Positions 27,142-35,587 of a DNA stretch of 64,000 nt are shown in pieces (position 1 is the first letter of the stretch; each line of letters opens with the position of its first letter). Origin of the DNA: JASDSY01 sp041441465. GTDB taxonomy: Bacteria > Muiribacteriota > UBA9980. The position numbers and the translations under genes are program-made. Location: positions 179,979 to 243,978 of the forward strand of contig JASDSY010000040.1 in the NCBI GenBank assembly GCA_041441465.1. The letters are read 5' to 3'. The notes beneath the pieces were generated by a model, which was not told the origin of the DNA, searched no databases, and saw only the letters and a list, made by a program, of their open reading frames with translations.

Positions 27142-27546
27142 ATGAACGGCGAATTGATGAACCTTAAAATATTATTGCCGTTTAGGATATTCTGCGCTGT
27201 AAAAAACGTGAAGCGGATCATATCCGAAACGCGCGCAGGTTCATTCGGGTTGCTTCCGCACAGGCTTGACTTTACCGCAGCGCTTATTCCGGGAATTTTA
27301 ATTTATGAAACAGAAGAAGAAGGCAAAGTTTTTGTAGCAATAGACGAGGGGATAATTATAAAAACCGGCATGGAAGTAATGATTTCGGTACGCAATGCAA
27401 TCGGCGGCACCGCTCCCGGGAAGCTTCGCGACGCTGTTAAAAAAGAATTTATCAATATAAGCGATCAGGAGCGGAACGTACGCGAAATTCTGGCTAAACT
27501 GGAAAGCGGTTTTATAAAGCGTTTTATGGAGTTGCATCATGAATGA
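27142..27546 (+). CDS. atpC: N-type ATPase F1 subunit epsilon
   Basis: The 134-residue epsilon subunit begins with LKILLPFRIFCAVKNVKRIISETRAGSFGLLPHRLDF, the usual N-terminal beta-sandwich pattern with the GxxGxLPxH-like turn, followed by a two-helix C-terminal part. The ATG at 27142 is chosen over a TTG 6 bases earlier because GGAGG at 27131-27135 fits it. It lies 209 bases after atpD, an unusually wide gap for this operon with no gene in it, and overlaps the next gene by 8 bases. Confidence 0.9.
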   Translation: MNGELMNLKILLPFRIFCAVKNVKRIISETRAGSFGLLPHRLDFTAALIPGILIYETEEEGKVFVAIDEGIIIKTGMEVMISVRNAIGGTAPGKLRDAVKKEFINISDQERNVREILAKLESGFIKRFMELHHE

Positions 27547-27901
27547 GGCAAACAGAAAAAAAATTGAGCGGCAGCAGGAAGAATTCACGAGGACGATCGG
27601 TGAAAAAGAGGAACGCAAGGTTAAAGCCCGCGCTGAAAAGCCTCAAAGTATATGGTTTGGAGTCGGAATGGCCGGCGTTATCGGCTGGTCGGTAAGCGTG
27701 CCGATATTAATCGGCGTGGCAGCCGGCCTCTGGCTTGATAATAATTATCCGATGAAGCACTCATGGACGCTTTCATTGATATCGCTCGGAGTATTCGTGG
27801 GCTGCTTGAATGCCTGGCAATGGGTTGAGCGCGAGGGCGAAAGAATAAAAAAAGAACGTCAAAAAAAAGAAGACGATAATGAGGATAATAAAAATGAATG
27901 A
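27539..27901 (+). CDS. atpQ: N-ATPase accessory membrane protein AtpQ (AtpI-like)
   Basis: This 120-residue protein has a charged N-terminal helix, two transmembrane helices (about 44-65 and 75-95) containing the AtpI-type GxxxGxWLDNNYP turn, and a highly charged Lys/Glu/Asp tail. Position between epsilon and AtpR and the two-helix AtpI-like shape identify it as AtpQ of the N-ATPase operon. AtpI-type proteins assist assembly of the c ring. It overlaps atpC by 8 bases and atpR by 8 bases. Confidence 0.85.
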   Translation: MNEANRKKIERQQEEFTRTIGEKEERKVKARAEKPQSIWFGVGMAGVIGWSVSVPILIGVAAGLWLDNNYPMKHSWTLSLISLGVFVGCLNAWQWVEREGERIKKERQKKEDDNEDNKNE

Positions 27902-28214
27902 GACAATACCATGTATAGTATCAGCTTTCATAGGCATGCTGGCCGGCGCGTTTTTTTTCGGCGGACTCTGGTGGACTGTAAAAAAGGGAGTTACGTCAAA
28001 AAATCCTGTATTGCTCTTTGCCGGAAGTTTGATAATTCGCGTCGGCGTTATTATTACGATTTTTTACTTTGCGGCTAAAGGCCGTCCGGAATTGTTGATT
28101 GCCTGCCTTTGCGGTTTTTTTATCGTGAATATGATGGTGAAATTAATAATATGTCCGGAATTATACACGAAAAAGGCGGATGAAAAGGAGAAGCCTCATG
28201 AGAATCAGTCCTGA
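27894..28214 (+). CDS. atpR: N-ATPase three-helix membrane protein AtpR
   Basis: The 106-residue protein has three predicted transmembrane helices. Arg sits inside the second (LIIRVGVII) and an Asn/Lys pair in the third (VNMMVKL), the kind of buried polar residues described for AtpR. The start at 27894 is preferred to an ATG 15 bases upstream because GAGG lies 9 bases before it. AtpR is found only in N-ATPase operons, and its role in rotor assembly or ion transfer is not settled. Confidence 0.85.
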   Translation: MNETIPCIVSAFIGMLAGAFFFGGLWWTVKKGVTSKNPVLLFAGSLIIRVGVIITIFYFAAKGRPELLIACLCGFFIVNMMVKLIICPELYTKKADEKEKPHENQS

Positions 28215-28866
28215 CGAGATAATATTATTAAAAACAGGCTTTTTTAACCTTAATTTTACAGTTGTCACAACCTGGGGCCTGATGATATTATTGGCGGTCG
28301 GCGCTAAAATCATCACGCGCCGCGTTGAAACCGGCATTCATGTTTCGCGCTGGCAGACTTGCCTCGAAATTATAGTCACAGGCTTAAAAAAAATGATAGA
28401 AGATACCGGCCTTCGCCGTCCTGAAAAATATATAGGTTTTATCGGCACCTTATTTTTATTTATTGCAACGTCAAATTTGCTTATAATACTGCCTTTTTAT
28501 GAACCGCCGACAGGGTCGTATTCGACTACCGCGGCGCTCAGCCTTTGCGTGTTTATGGCGGTGCCGATTTTCGGAATAGAAAATCTCGGCTTTACCGGTT
28601 ATCTTAAAACTTACCTGAAGCCCACTTTCTTGATGCTGCCGTTTCATATAATAAGCGAAGTCACAAGGACATTGGCATTAGCGACCCGCCTTTTCGGAAA
28701 TATTATGAGCGGAAGCATGATACTTGCCCTGCTTTTATCGCTTGCGCCGCTTGTATTTCCGATCGCGATAATAGCGCTGGGCCTTCTTACCGGACTTGTT
28801 CAGGCTTATATATTCACCACGCTTGCCACTGTTTATATAGCCGCGGCAATGCACGAGGAACATTAA
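28198..28866 (+). CDS. atpB: N-type ATPase F0 subunit a
   Basis: The 222-residue subunit a has about five or six transmembrane helices. The essential stator Arg is present as Arg164 in LATRLFGN, with the preceding EVTRTLAL segment and a final helix with QAYIFTTLATVYI. The ATG at 28198 follows AAGGAG; an ATG at 28180 overlaps that site and is rejected. It overlaps atpR by 17 bases. Confidence 0.93.
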   Translation: MRISPDEIILLKTGFFNLNFTVVTTWGLMILLAVGAKIITRRVETGIHVSRWQTCLEIIVTGLKKMIEDTGLRRPEKYIGFIGTLFLFIATSNLLIILPFYEPPTGSYSTTAALSLCVFMAVPIFGIENLGFTGYLKTYLKPTFLMLPFHIISEVTRTLALATRLFGNIMSGSMILALLLSLAPLVFPIAIIALGLLTGLVQAYIFTTLATVYIAAAMHEEH

Positions 28867-28935
28867 ATTTTAAATTTAATGTTCAAGGCATAAGATTATG
28901 CGGAAGTTTAAATATTATTAATGAAAGGAGATTTT

Positions 28936-29208
28936 ATGGATAATGTCACTATCGTTGCTGTAACATCCATTATAACATCGGGAGTTACGATTGTAGTCGG
29001 GTGTTTTGTTCCGGCTGTCGCCGAAGGAAAGGCGATAGTCACCGCTCTTACGTCAATGGCGCAGCAGCCCGATGCCACGCCTGCGATAACGCGTTCATTA
29101 TTCGTCGGCCTCGCGATGATTGAGTCTATGGCTATTTACTGCTTTGTGGTAGCTATTATATTAATTTTCGCTAATCCGTTCTGGAACCATATAATCGCTA
29201 AACCGTAG
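28936..29208 (+). CDS. atpE: N-type ATPase F0 rotor subunit c
   Basis: The 90-residue two-helix c subunit carries two carboxylates in the membrane: Glu30 in helix 1 (AVAEGKA) and the conserved Glu63 in helix 2 (IESMAIY). Ser64 and Tyr68 match the ES...Y part of the sodium-binding signature of rotor rings such as Ilyobacter, while the Thr after the Ser is Met here. A second helix-1 Glu is a known N-ATPase trait. The ion may be sodium or proton. The start at 28936 is chosen because AAAGGAG lies 6-7 bases before it and covers the earlier ATG at 28921. Confidence 0.93.
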   Translation: MDNVTIVAVTSIITSGVTIVVGCFVPAVAEGKAIVTALTSMAQQPDATPAITRSLFVGLAMIESMAIYCFVVAIILIFANPFWNHIIAKP

Positions 29209-29219
29209 GAGGCGCCGAT

Positions 29220-30008
29220 ATGTTTGTTGACTGGTTTACAGTTATAGCGCAAATAGTTAATTTTATTATTTTAATATGGCTGCTTAAACGGTTTCTTTAC
29301 GAACCGATTCTTCAGGCGGTTGACGATCGTGAAAAGAAGATTTCAAGCCGGCTTGCTGACGCCGAATTGAAAATCAGCGAGGCGCAGATTGAAAAAGACG
29401 AATTTAATCGAAAAAATGAGGATATCGAACTGCGCCGGCAGGAATTATTAAAAAAGGCGGAATCAGAGTCGGAGGCTGAAAAACAGAGGCTTTTAAATGA
29501 AATTCGTTCCGAAGCTGAAGCAATGCGAGTTAAACTAAATGAAGAGTTAAAAAAAGAAAAAGATGAGTTGAAAAATGAAATTGTCAGGCGTATCAACGAA
29601 GAAGTATTATCAACGGCGAAAAAAGCGCTGTCAGATCTTGCCGGCCGCGGACTTAATGAATATATATTCATTGAATTTATCAGACAATTTCGCGATATGG
29701 ATGCCGGATGTAAAAATTCGATAATCGGATCCGGATGTGAAAATTCCATGCCAAGAGCATTTATAAACAGCGCTTTTGAACTTGACGCAAAATGCAGGGC
29801 CGAAATTCAAAATGCGGCCGACGAGCTTTTCGGTGCCGGTAAAGTCGAACTCCAATTTAAGTTGATTCCTGATTTGGTATGCGGTATCGAGTTTACTGCC
29901 GGAGGTTACAAGCTGGCATGGAATATTTCTGATTATACGTCCAGGCTCGGAAAAGACGTTGGTTTGTTTTTGGAAAATAACTTAAATTTAAAACAGGGAA
30001 TGGATTAA
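29220..30008 (+). CDS. atpF: N-type ATPase F0 subunit b (long form)
   Basis: This 262-residue subunit has one N-terminal transmembrane helix (about 5-25, WFTVIAQIVNFIILIWLLKRFL) and a long coiled coil of Glu/Lys/Arg repeats (about 30-140). Beyond it lies a globular C-terminal part of about 100 residues not found in ordinary b subunits (about 160 residues). N-ATPase operons lack atpH (delta), and this extended C-terminal part may replace it in stator attachment; that is inference from length and gene content. GGAGG precedes the ATG by 6 bases. Confidence 0.9.
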   Translation: MFVDWFTVIAQIVNFIILIWLLKRFLYEPILQAVDDREKKISSRLADAELKISEAQIEKDEFNRKNEDIELRRQELLKKAESESEAEKQRLLNEIRSEAEAMRVKLNEELKKEKDELKNEIVRRINEEVLSTAKKALSDLAGRGLNEYIFIEFIRQFRDMDAGCKNSIIGSGCENSMPRAFINSAFELDAKCRAEIQNAADELFGAGKVELQFKLIPDLVCGIEFTAGGYKLAWNISDYTSRLGKDVGLFLENNLNLKQGMD

Positions 30009-30009
30009 T

Positions 30010-31539
30010 ATGCCAAACGATGAATTGAAAAAAGCCATAGATAATTCATTTCAGCAAATTGCTCGGGCGCGTGTTAATTTTAATTATGATATGCAGCCGC
30101 GTGAGGTAGGCAATATAATATCGATCGCGTCCGGTATTGCAAGAGTTTCAGGCCTGCCCGGCGCCGGATTCGAGGAATTGATAAAATTTCCGGGCGGCTT
30201 ATACGGAATAGCTTTTAATATTGACGAAGACGAAATAGGCGTTATTCTTCTCGGCAATTACAGCCATGTGCGTGCCGGCGACGAAGTTGAGCGCACCGGC
30301 CGCGTAATGGATGTGCCGGTCGGAAACAGCCTTATCGGCAGGGTAATTAATCCGCTCGGCGAGCCGCTCGACGGTAAAGGTCCGGTCAGCTTTAATAAAC
30401 GTCTGCCGATCGAGCGCGAGGCACCCCGCATAACCGACCGCCTGCCGGTTAACGTTCCGCTTCAAACGGGAATAAAGGCTATTGACGCGCTTATACCGAT
30501 AGGACGGGGCCAGCGTGAACTTATATTAGGCGACAGGCAGACAGGTAAGACTACAATCGCGCTTGATACTATTTTAAACCAGCGCGGTCAGGATGTAATA
30601 TGCGTTTATTGCGCAGTCGGCCAGCGTACGGCCTCGGTTGCCCAATTCATAGCGCGGCTCCGGGAAAATGACGCGCTTGATTATACCGTAGTGGTAGTGA
30701 CTGAAGGAAATGATCCGCCCGGGCTGCAATATATTACACCTTACGCCGCTACGAGCATTGCTGAATATTTTATGGAAGCCGGCCGTGATGTGCTGATTAT
30801 TTATGATGATCTTACCCATCACGCGCGCGCTTACCGTGAATTATGCCTTTTATTCAGGCGCCCGCCGGGCCGCGAGGCATTTCCCGGCGATATTTTTTAT
30901 ATACATTCAAGGCTTTTGGAGCGTTCGACTCATTTATGCGCCAGACTTGGCGGCGGCTCGCTTACTGCTCTTCCTATAATTGAAACTGAAGCGCAGAATA
31001 TTTCGGCATATATTCCGACAAATCTTATTTCGATAACTGACGGTCAGATTTATTTATCTCCAAAATTATTCGAGCTTGGAGTGCTGCCTGCGATTGATGT
31101 CGGGAAGTCGGTTTCGCGTGTAGGCGGCAAAGCGCAATGGGCCCCCTACCGCGCGATAACTGGCGACCTGAAATTGGCCTATGCGCAGTTCGAGGAACTC
31201 GAGGCGTTTGCCAGATTCGGTGCGCGCCTTGACGAAAATACCCGTAAAATTATAGAGCACGGGCGGCGCATAAGAGCGTGCCTCAAACAACCTGAATTTG
31301 AGCACGCTGCAGTATATGAGCAGATTGCGGTTTTGCTGGCGCTAAACAATAAATTTTTTGACGGCGTGCCGCTTGATAAAATGCGCGAGGCTGAACGCGT
31401 TCTCTGCGGCGCGGCGTCAAAGCTTCCCGCTGAAATGCGTTCACGTTTAGCTTCAACCGAAAAATTAAGGGATGACGACCGCGCCGTGTTGATTGACATG
31501 GCGAATAAAGCGCTTGAGCCGTTTTGGGGGAATTTATGA
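30010..31539 (+). CDS. atpA: N-type ATPase F1 subunit alpha
   Basis: The 509-residue non-catalytic alpha subunit has the alpha-type P-loop GDRQTGKT at about 174-181, YCAVGQRTASVAQF, LIIYDDLTHHARAYRELCLLFRRPPGREAFPGDIFYIHSRLLER and the DGQIYL segment. It starts 1 base after atpF ends and overlaps atpG by 4 bases (ATGA), so translation is tightly coupled. Confidence 0.95.
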   Translation: MPNDELKKAIDNSFQQIARARVNFNYDMQPREVGNIISIASGIARVSGLPGAGFEELIKFPGGLYGIAFNIDEDEIGVILLGNYSHVRAGDEVERTGRVMDVPVGNSLIGRVINPLGEPLDGKGPVSFNKRLPIEREAPRITDRLPVNVPLQTGIKAIDALIPIGRGQRELILGDRQTGKTTIALDTILNQRGQDVICVYCAVGQRTASVAQFIARLRENDALDYTVVVVTEGNDPPGLQYITPYAATSIAEYFMEAGRDVLIIYDDLTHHARAYRELCLLFRRPPGREAFPGDIFYIHSRLLERSTHLCARLGGGSLTALPIIETEAQNISAYIPTNLISITDGQIYLSPKLFELGVLPAIDVGKSVSRVGGKAQWAPYRAITGDLKLAYAQFEELEAFARFGARLDENTRKIIEHGRRIRACLKQPEFEHAAVYEQIAVLLALNNKFFDGVPLDKMREAERVLCGAASKLPAEMRSRLASTEKLRDDDRAVLIDMANKALEPFWGNL

Positions 31540-32420
31540 GCGACACTCTTGAAAGCTTGAGACGAAAAATTACCGGGGCGAAAGATCTCGAATCCGTCGT
31601 CCGCACAATGAAAGTACTTGCCGCTTCTACTATAGGCCAGTATGAACGCGCGCTCAGGTCGCTCGATGATTATTACCGTACAATCGAAATTGGATTGACC
31701 GCTTATTTTTACGGCAATGAAAAAAATATGCGCGCTTTAAAAGAAAATTCCGCGCCGGAAAAAATAACCGCCGTTGTATTTGGCTCGGACCAGGGATTGG
31801 TGGGCCAATTTAATGAATCATTAACTGAATTTGCGCTCAAAAAACTTAATTTTCATAAGTGCCCTAAAAAAATATGGGCTGTCGGCGACCGCGTTTATTC
31901 CCGCCTTCAGGATGCCGGCGCTGCGCCGTCCGATATTTTGTCCGTGCCTGATTCGGTTAACTCAATAACTGCGTTTGTGAGCGATGTACTTATTGAATTT
32001 GAGGCGGATTATAAAACTGATGAAAATATAGGATTATATATTTTTCATAACAAACCTTCGTACGGGGCGATTTACGATCAGATCGAAACTCGGCTTCTGC
32101 CGCTCGATGGGGATTGGCTGAATAAATTATGCTTAAAAAAATGGCCGACAAAATATATTCCGGAAGTAATGAATAACAGGGCCGGCACTTTGCTTGCCCT
32201 TATACGCGAATATTTGTTCGTTTCAATATTTCGGGCGGCCGCCGAGTCGCTGGCAAGTGAAAACGCCAGCCGCCTCGCAGCGATGCAGCGCGCTGAGAAA
32301 AACATCGGCGAGCTCCTCGAAGAATTGAACCGCTCGTTCAACCGCCTGCGCCAGAACTCCATCGACGAAGAATTGTTCGATGTAATATCTGGATTTGAGG
32401 CCATTACCGGCCGTCGTTAA
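31536..32420 (+). CDS. atpG: N-type ATPase F1 subunit gamma
   Basis: The 294-residue gamma subunit has an N-terminal coiled-coil helix (LESLRRKITGAKDLESVVRTMKVLAAS), FGSDQGLVGQFNE in the middle and a C-terminal helix with LNRSFNRLRQNSIDEELFDVISGFEAI. The C-terminal helix ends ITGR rather than the more usual GAxAL. It starts at the ATG overlapping the alpha stop, with GGGGGA as ribosome binding site. It is the last gene of the operon, followed by a terminator. Confidence 0.93.
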   Translation: MSDTLESLRRKITGAKDLESVVRTMKVLAASTIGQYERALRSLDDYYRTIEIGLTAYFYGNEKNMRALKENSAPEKITAVVFGSDQGLVGQFNESLTEFALKKLNFHKCPKKIWAVGDRVYSRLQDAGAAPSDILSVPDSVNSITAFVSDVLIEFEADYKTDENIGLYIFHNKPSYGAIYDQIETRLLPLDGDWLNKLCLKKWPTKYIPEVMNNRAGTLLALIREYLFVSIFRAAAESLASENASRLAAMQRAEKNIGELLEELNRSFNRLRQNSIDEELFDVISGFEAITGRR

Positions 32421-32468
32421 CTCCATTACAAACGATGAATATTTTAAAGTGAAAAAATAAATAATCAG

Positions 32469-32505
32469 AACGCCCTAAAATTTCTTGAATTTTAGGGCGT
32501 TTTAT
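32469..32505 (+). terminator. Intrinsic terminator of the N-ATPase operon
   Basis: A perfect 14-bp stem (32469-32482 with 32488-32501) with a 5-base loop is followed by Ts. It lies 48 bases after atpG and 16 bases before the ABC ATPase gene. Confidence 0.9.
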
Positions 32506-32520
32506 GTTAATATAAAAAAA

Positions 32521-33360
32521 ATGGAACAGAGTTATAAACCTTTAATATTAGATAATGTCACGAAAATTTATTCTGAAAATTCTATAAGCGAATTTAAGGC
32601 GCTTTCAGGCGTAAGTTTTTGCATTGAAAAAAAAGGCGTCTATGGCCTGATCGGCCCTAACGGCGCAGGCAAGACAACTCTTTTAAGAATCATTTCAAAT
32701 GTCATAAAACCGACGTCGGGCATTGTTTCAGTCTGCGGCTTTAATCCTATCGAAGATCCTATTGCGGCTAAAAAGAAAATAGGATTTCTTTCGGTTTCTA
32801 CAGGGCTTTATGAAAGAATAACGCCGCGCGAGACATTGAGCTATTTTGGGACCTTGTTCGATCTAGAGCGAAGCCAGCTTGACTCTAGAATAGATGAACT
32901 CGTCGAGCTTCTCGAAATGCAGGATTTTGTAGATAAAAAAAACGAAATACTTTCACTTGGCCAGAAACAGCGGGTCAATATAGCGCGCTGCCTTATTCAT
33001 AATCCGGAAATCTTCGTTTTTGACGAAATAACCGAAGGTCTTGATGTTTTAACTTCACGCATAATAATAAAATTCATAAAATTTCTTGAAAGTGCCGGAA
33101 AAACAGTGATTTTATCCACGCACGATATGCACATGGCTGAAAAATTATGCCATAACATAATAATGCTCTATAACGGAAGCATTATAGAATCCGGCCGGAT
33201 TTACGATCTTAAAATCAGGTATAAATCCAAATTTAAACATCTCGACGAATTATTTCTTGAAATTTTAAAGGTTAACGGCCACCTTTCAAGGCATGAAACT
33301 CTTACCGAAGAAATGCGCAGAGACTACGGCGAAAACGTCAACTGTGAAAATAAATTGTAA
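32521..33360 (+). CDS. ABC transporter ATP-binding protein (NatA-like)
   Basis: The 279-residue ATPase has Walker A GPNGAGKT at 45-52, the signature LSLGQKQR (the canonical second Gly of LSGGQ is Leu), Walker B VFDEITEGLD and a switch His in STHDM. Its shape matches the NatA/CcmA-like exporters. It starts at the first ATG after the terminator. No clear ribosome binding site is visible, which suggests weak or leaderless-like translation from a start very near the terminator. Its partner is the next gene, 37 bases downstream: together they resemble the NatAB sodium-export or ABC-2 type systems. Any link to the N-ATPase upstream is speculative. Confidence 0.9.
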   Translation: MEQSYKPLILDNVTKIYSENSISEFKALSGVSFCIEKKGVYGLIGPNGAGKTTLLRIISNVIKPTSGIVSVCGFNPIEDPIAAKKKIGFLSVSTGLYERITPRETLSYFGTLFDLERSQLDSRIDELVELLEMQDFVDKKNEILSLGQKQRVNIARCLIHNPEIFVFDEITEGLDVLTSRIIIKFIKFLESAGKTVILSTHDMHMAEKLCHNIIMLYNGSIIESGRIYDLKIRYKSKFKHLDELFLEILKVNGHLSRHETLTEEMRRDYGENVNCENKL

Positions 33361-33397
33361 AATCGATATATTAACTGCTGTTTAGAGTAAAAAATAT

Positions 33398-35458
33398 ATG
33401 AATTATAAAAAGATATTAACTATATTTAAACATGAAATTTTTTATATCCTTCGTGACAAATCAACATTAATTGTCATGGTGCTTTTGCCTTTTTTAATTT
33501 ATCCTCTTTTAAGCGTCGTTTCGGCATATATGCTGATGGAATCTTATTCTGTTATTCAAAAATCAGTTACTAAAATAGCGGTTTCAGTCAAAAATGACGA
33601 AATCGAAAAAACCATTATCGAATATTATAACGGTAGGAAAATGAGCTGTACGATCGAAGTGGGCGTGCTTTCGACAAACGAGGTATATTCGCGCATAAAC
33701 AGTAATAAAATATCTGCATACATAAATATTCCCGACGATTTTAATGCGAAACTCGCGGTGTTTGAAACTACGAGCGTTTCTATAAAATATGACCTTTCGA
33801 ACGAGAAATCAAAAATGGCGATTAACGATATCGAAAATGCGCTTTATTCTTATAAAGAAAAGTCACTGAAAAATTCGCTTATAAAACTTAATTTGAACCC
33901 AAATATGGCGTCAGGCTTTCTCATAAAATCGCAGAATATCGCAACGCCTAAGCAGATGGGAAATTCGCTGCTGGCCCAAATTCTGCCGGCAATAATAATA
34001 ATGCTGGCAACGATAAGCGCTTTTTATCCGGCTATTGACGTTACGGCCATGGAAAAGCAGCGCGGCACTATCGAAACGCTTTTACTCGCTCCGGTTAAAT
34101 CTATTGAAATCATGTTCGGTAAATTTCTCGCCGTGTTTTCGATAGCCGTGTTTTCAATACTTCTTAATCTTTTAAGCATGGGTATCACGGCGACACACGG
34201 TTTCGCCCTCATCAAGAATATGGCGTCATCGCCTAAAATGCTTAGTTTTATGAATATTTCCATCTCGATATATTCTATATTTGTTATATTTATTTTTTTG
34301 ATTCCGGCCGCCTGCATAATGACTGCCATAATGATGCAGATTGCGATATTTGCGCGTAATTTTAAGGAAGCTCAGGATTATTCGACGCCGGTGCTGCTGT
34401 TTTTTATGCTGCCGCCGCTGGTTTCGATACTGCCGGGTTATGAGCTGACATTCAAATTGAGTTTCGTGCCGGTAATAAATCTGGCGCTTTTATTTAAAGG
34501 CATGCTTTCCGGTAATTATGTTTTTAGCCACGCCGTCATAACTTTCGTTGTCAATCTTTTCCTTTCGGTTGTGGTAATTTATACGGCCGCCCGCGTGTTC
34601 GCCTCTGAAAATGTAATGTTCAGGGCGTCAGAAGACATAACGAGCCTTTTTTTCTGGCGCTATAAATCGTTGAAGTTAAATCAGGAAACTGCGCTTTTGA
34701 CGCTGTTTTTCTTTTTTCAGCTGCTGTTTTTTTACTTCGCCGGCTCGTATCTGCAGTTTATACTTCCTTTTACGCTTGGAATCATGGCTTCAGAAATAAT
34801 AGTAATACTGGCGCCTTCACTGATATTCGCCCAGGCTTTATATAATAACGCGCTTAAATATATCGAGTTTAAAATGCCGACATTCCGGCAATTATCTTAC
34901 TCATCGCTTGTCGGCGTTTCGGGATTCTGTTTTACGATCGTGATAACTCTCCTGATAGGGATAGTTTTCAGGCCGCCTGATGATTATATGCAGGAATTGC
35001 AAAAATATATTATCGCGAAAAACGGAATGGAGTTTTTCGTAATAAGCGTTGTTACTGCTTTGCTTCCGGCTGTTTGCGAGGAGACGATGTTTCGCGGCGT
35101 CATTTTGCCGGTGCTTTATAAAAAATACGGGAAGATGGCGGGGGTTTTATTTTGCGGTGCGCTTTTCGGGATGTTTCATTTCTCGATTTACCGTTTCATA
35201 CCGACTGCTGTCATAGGAGTTTATCTGAGCCTTTTAAAAATACACACCGGCTCGATTATTCCGTCGATGCTTTGCCATTTCATAAATAATTTCGTTATAG
35301 TCGCCTCGACTAATCTGACAGCCGGAATTAATCTGTCATCCGCGCCTTCAGCCGGCAGTCAAACATTGCTTGCCGCTATGTCGCTTGCTGTTTTTGCGTT
35401 TTTTATATTATTCCCTTTTATCTTATGGCCGATGGTTAAATCCGAAAAAAACAAGTAA
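33398..35458 (+). CDS. ABC-2 permease (NatB-like) fused to a CPBP intramembrane protease
   Basis: This 686-residue membrane protein joins an ABC-2/NatB-like permease (about 1-420: helix near 23-45, a large extracytoplasmic loop, then helices from about 195, with AMEKQRGTIETLLLAPV before the channel) to a CPBP/CAAX-protease domain (about 430-686). The protease motifs are intact: Glu561, Glu562 and Arg566 (EETMFRG), His594 (FGMFHF) and His627 with Asn631 (CHFINN). Such fusions are known in several phyla; the protease may process an exported peptide or a membrane partner, but substrates are unknown. With the ATPase at 32521 it forms one exporter. Confidence 0.9.
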   Translation: MNYKKILTIFKHEIFYILRDKSTLIVMVLLPFLIYPLLSVVSAYMLMESYSVIQKSVTKIAVSVKNDEIEKTIIEYYNGRKMSCTIEVGVLSTNEVYSRINSNKISAYINIPDDFNAKLAVFETTSVSIKYDLSNEKSKMAINDIENALYSYKEKSLKNSLIKLNLNPNMASGFLIKSQNIATPKQMGNSLLAQILPAIIIMLATISAFYPAIDVTAMEKQRGTIETLLLAPVKSIEIMFGKFLAVFSIAVFSILLNLLSMGITATHGFALIKNMASSPKMLSFMNISISIYSIFVIFIFLIPAACIMTAIMMQIAIFARNFKEAQDYSTPVLLFFMLPPLVSILPGYELTFKLSFVPVINLALLFKGMLSGNYVFSHAVITFVVNLFLSVVVIYTAARVFASENVMFRASEDITSLFFWRYKSLKLNQETALLTLFFFFQLLFFYFAGSYLQFILPFTLGIMASEIIVILAPSLIFAQALYNNALKYIEFKMPTFRQLSYSSLVGVSGFCFTIVITLLIGIVFRPPDDYMQELQKYIIAKNGMEFFVISVVTALLPAVCEETMFRGVILPVLYKKYGKMAGVLFCGALFGMFHFSIYRFIPTAVIGVYLSLLKIHTGSIIPSMLCHFINNFVIVASTNLTAGINLSSAPSAGSQTLLAAMSLAVFAFFILFPFILWPMVKSEKNK

Positions 35459-35587
35459 TAATGGCGGTTTTAAGTCATATTTCTGCCGGGGCGTGATCGC
35501 AGATACTTTTAGAAATCGATAATTTATATCTGATTTTTCATTTGAACAGCTTTTAAACAAAGACTTTTAATCAGGCCCGAATCTTGA

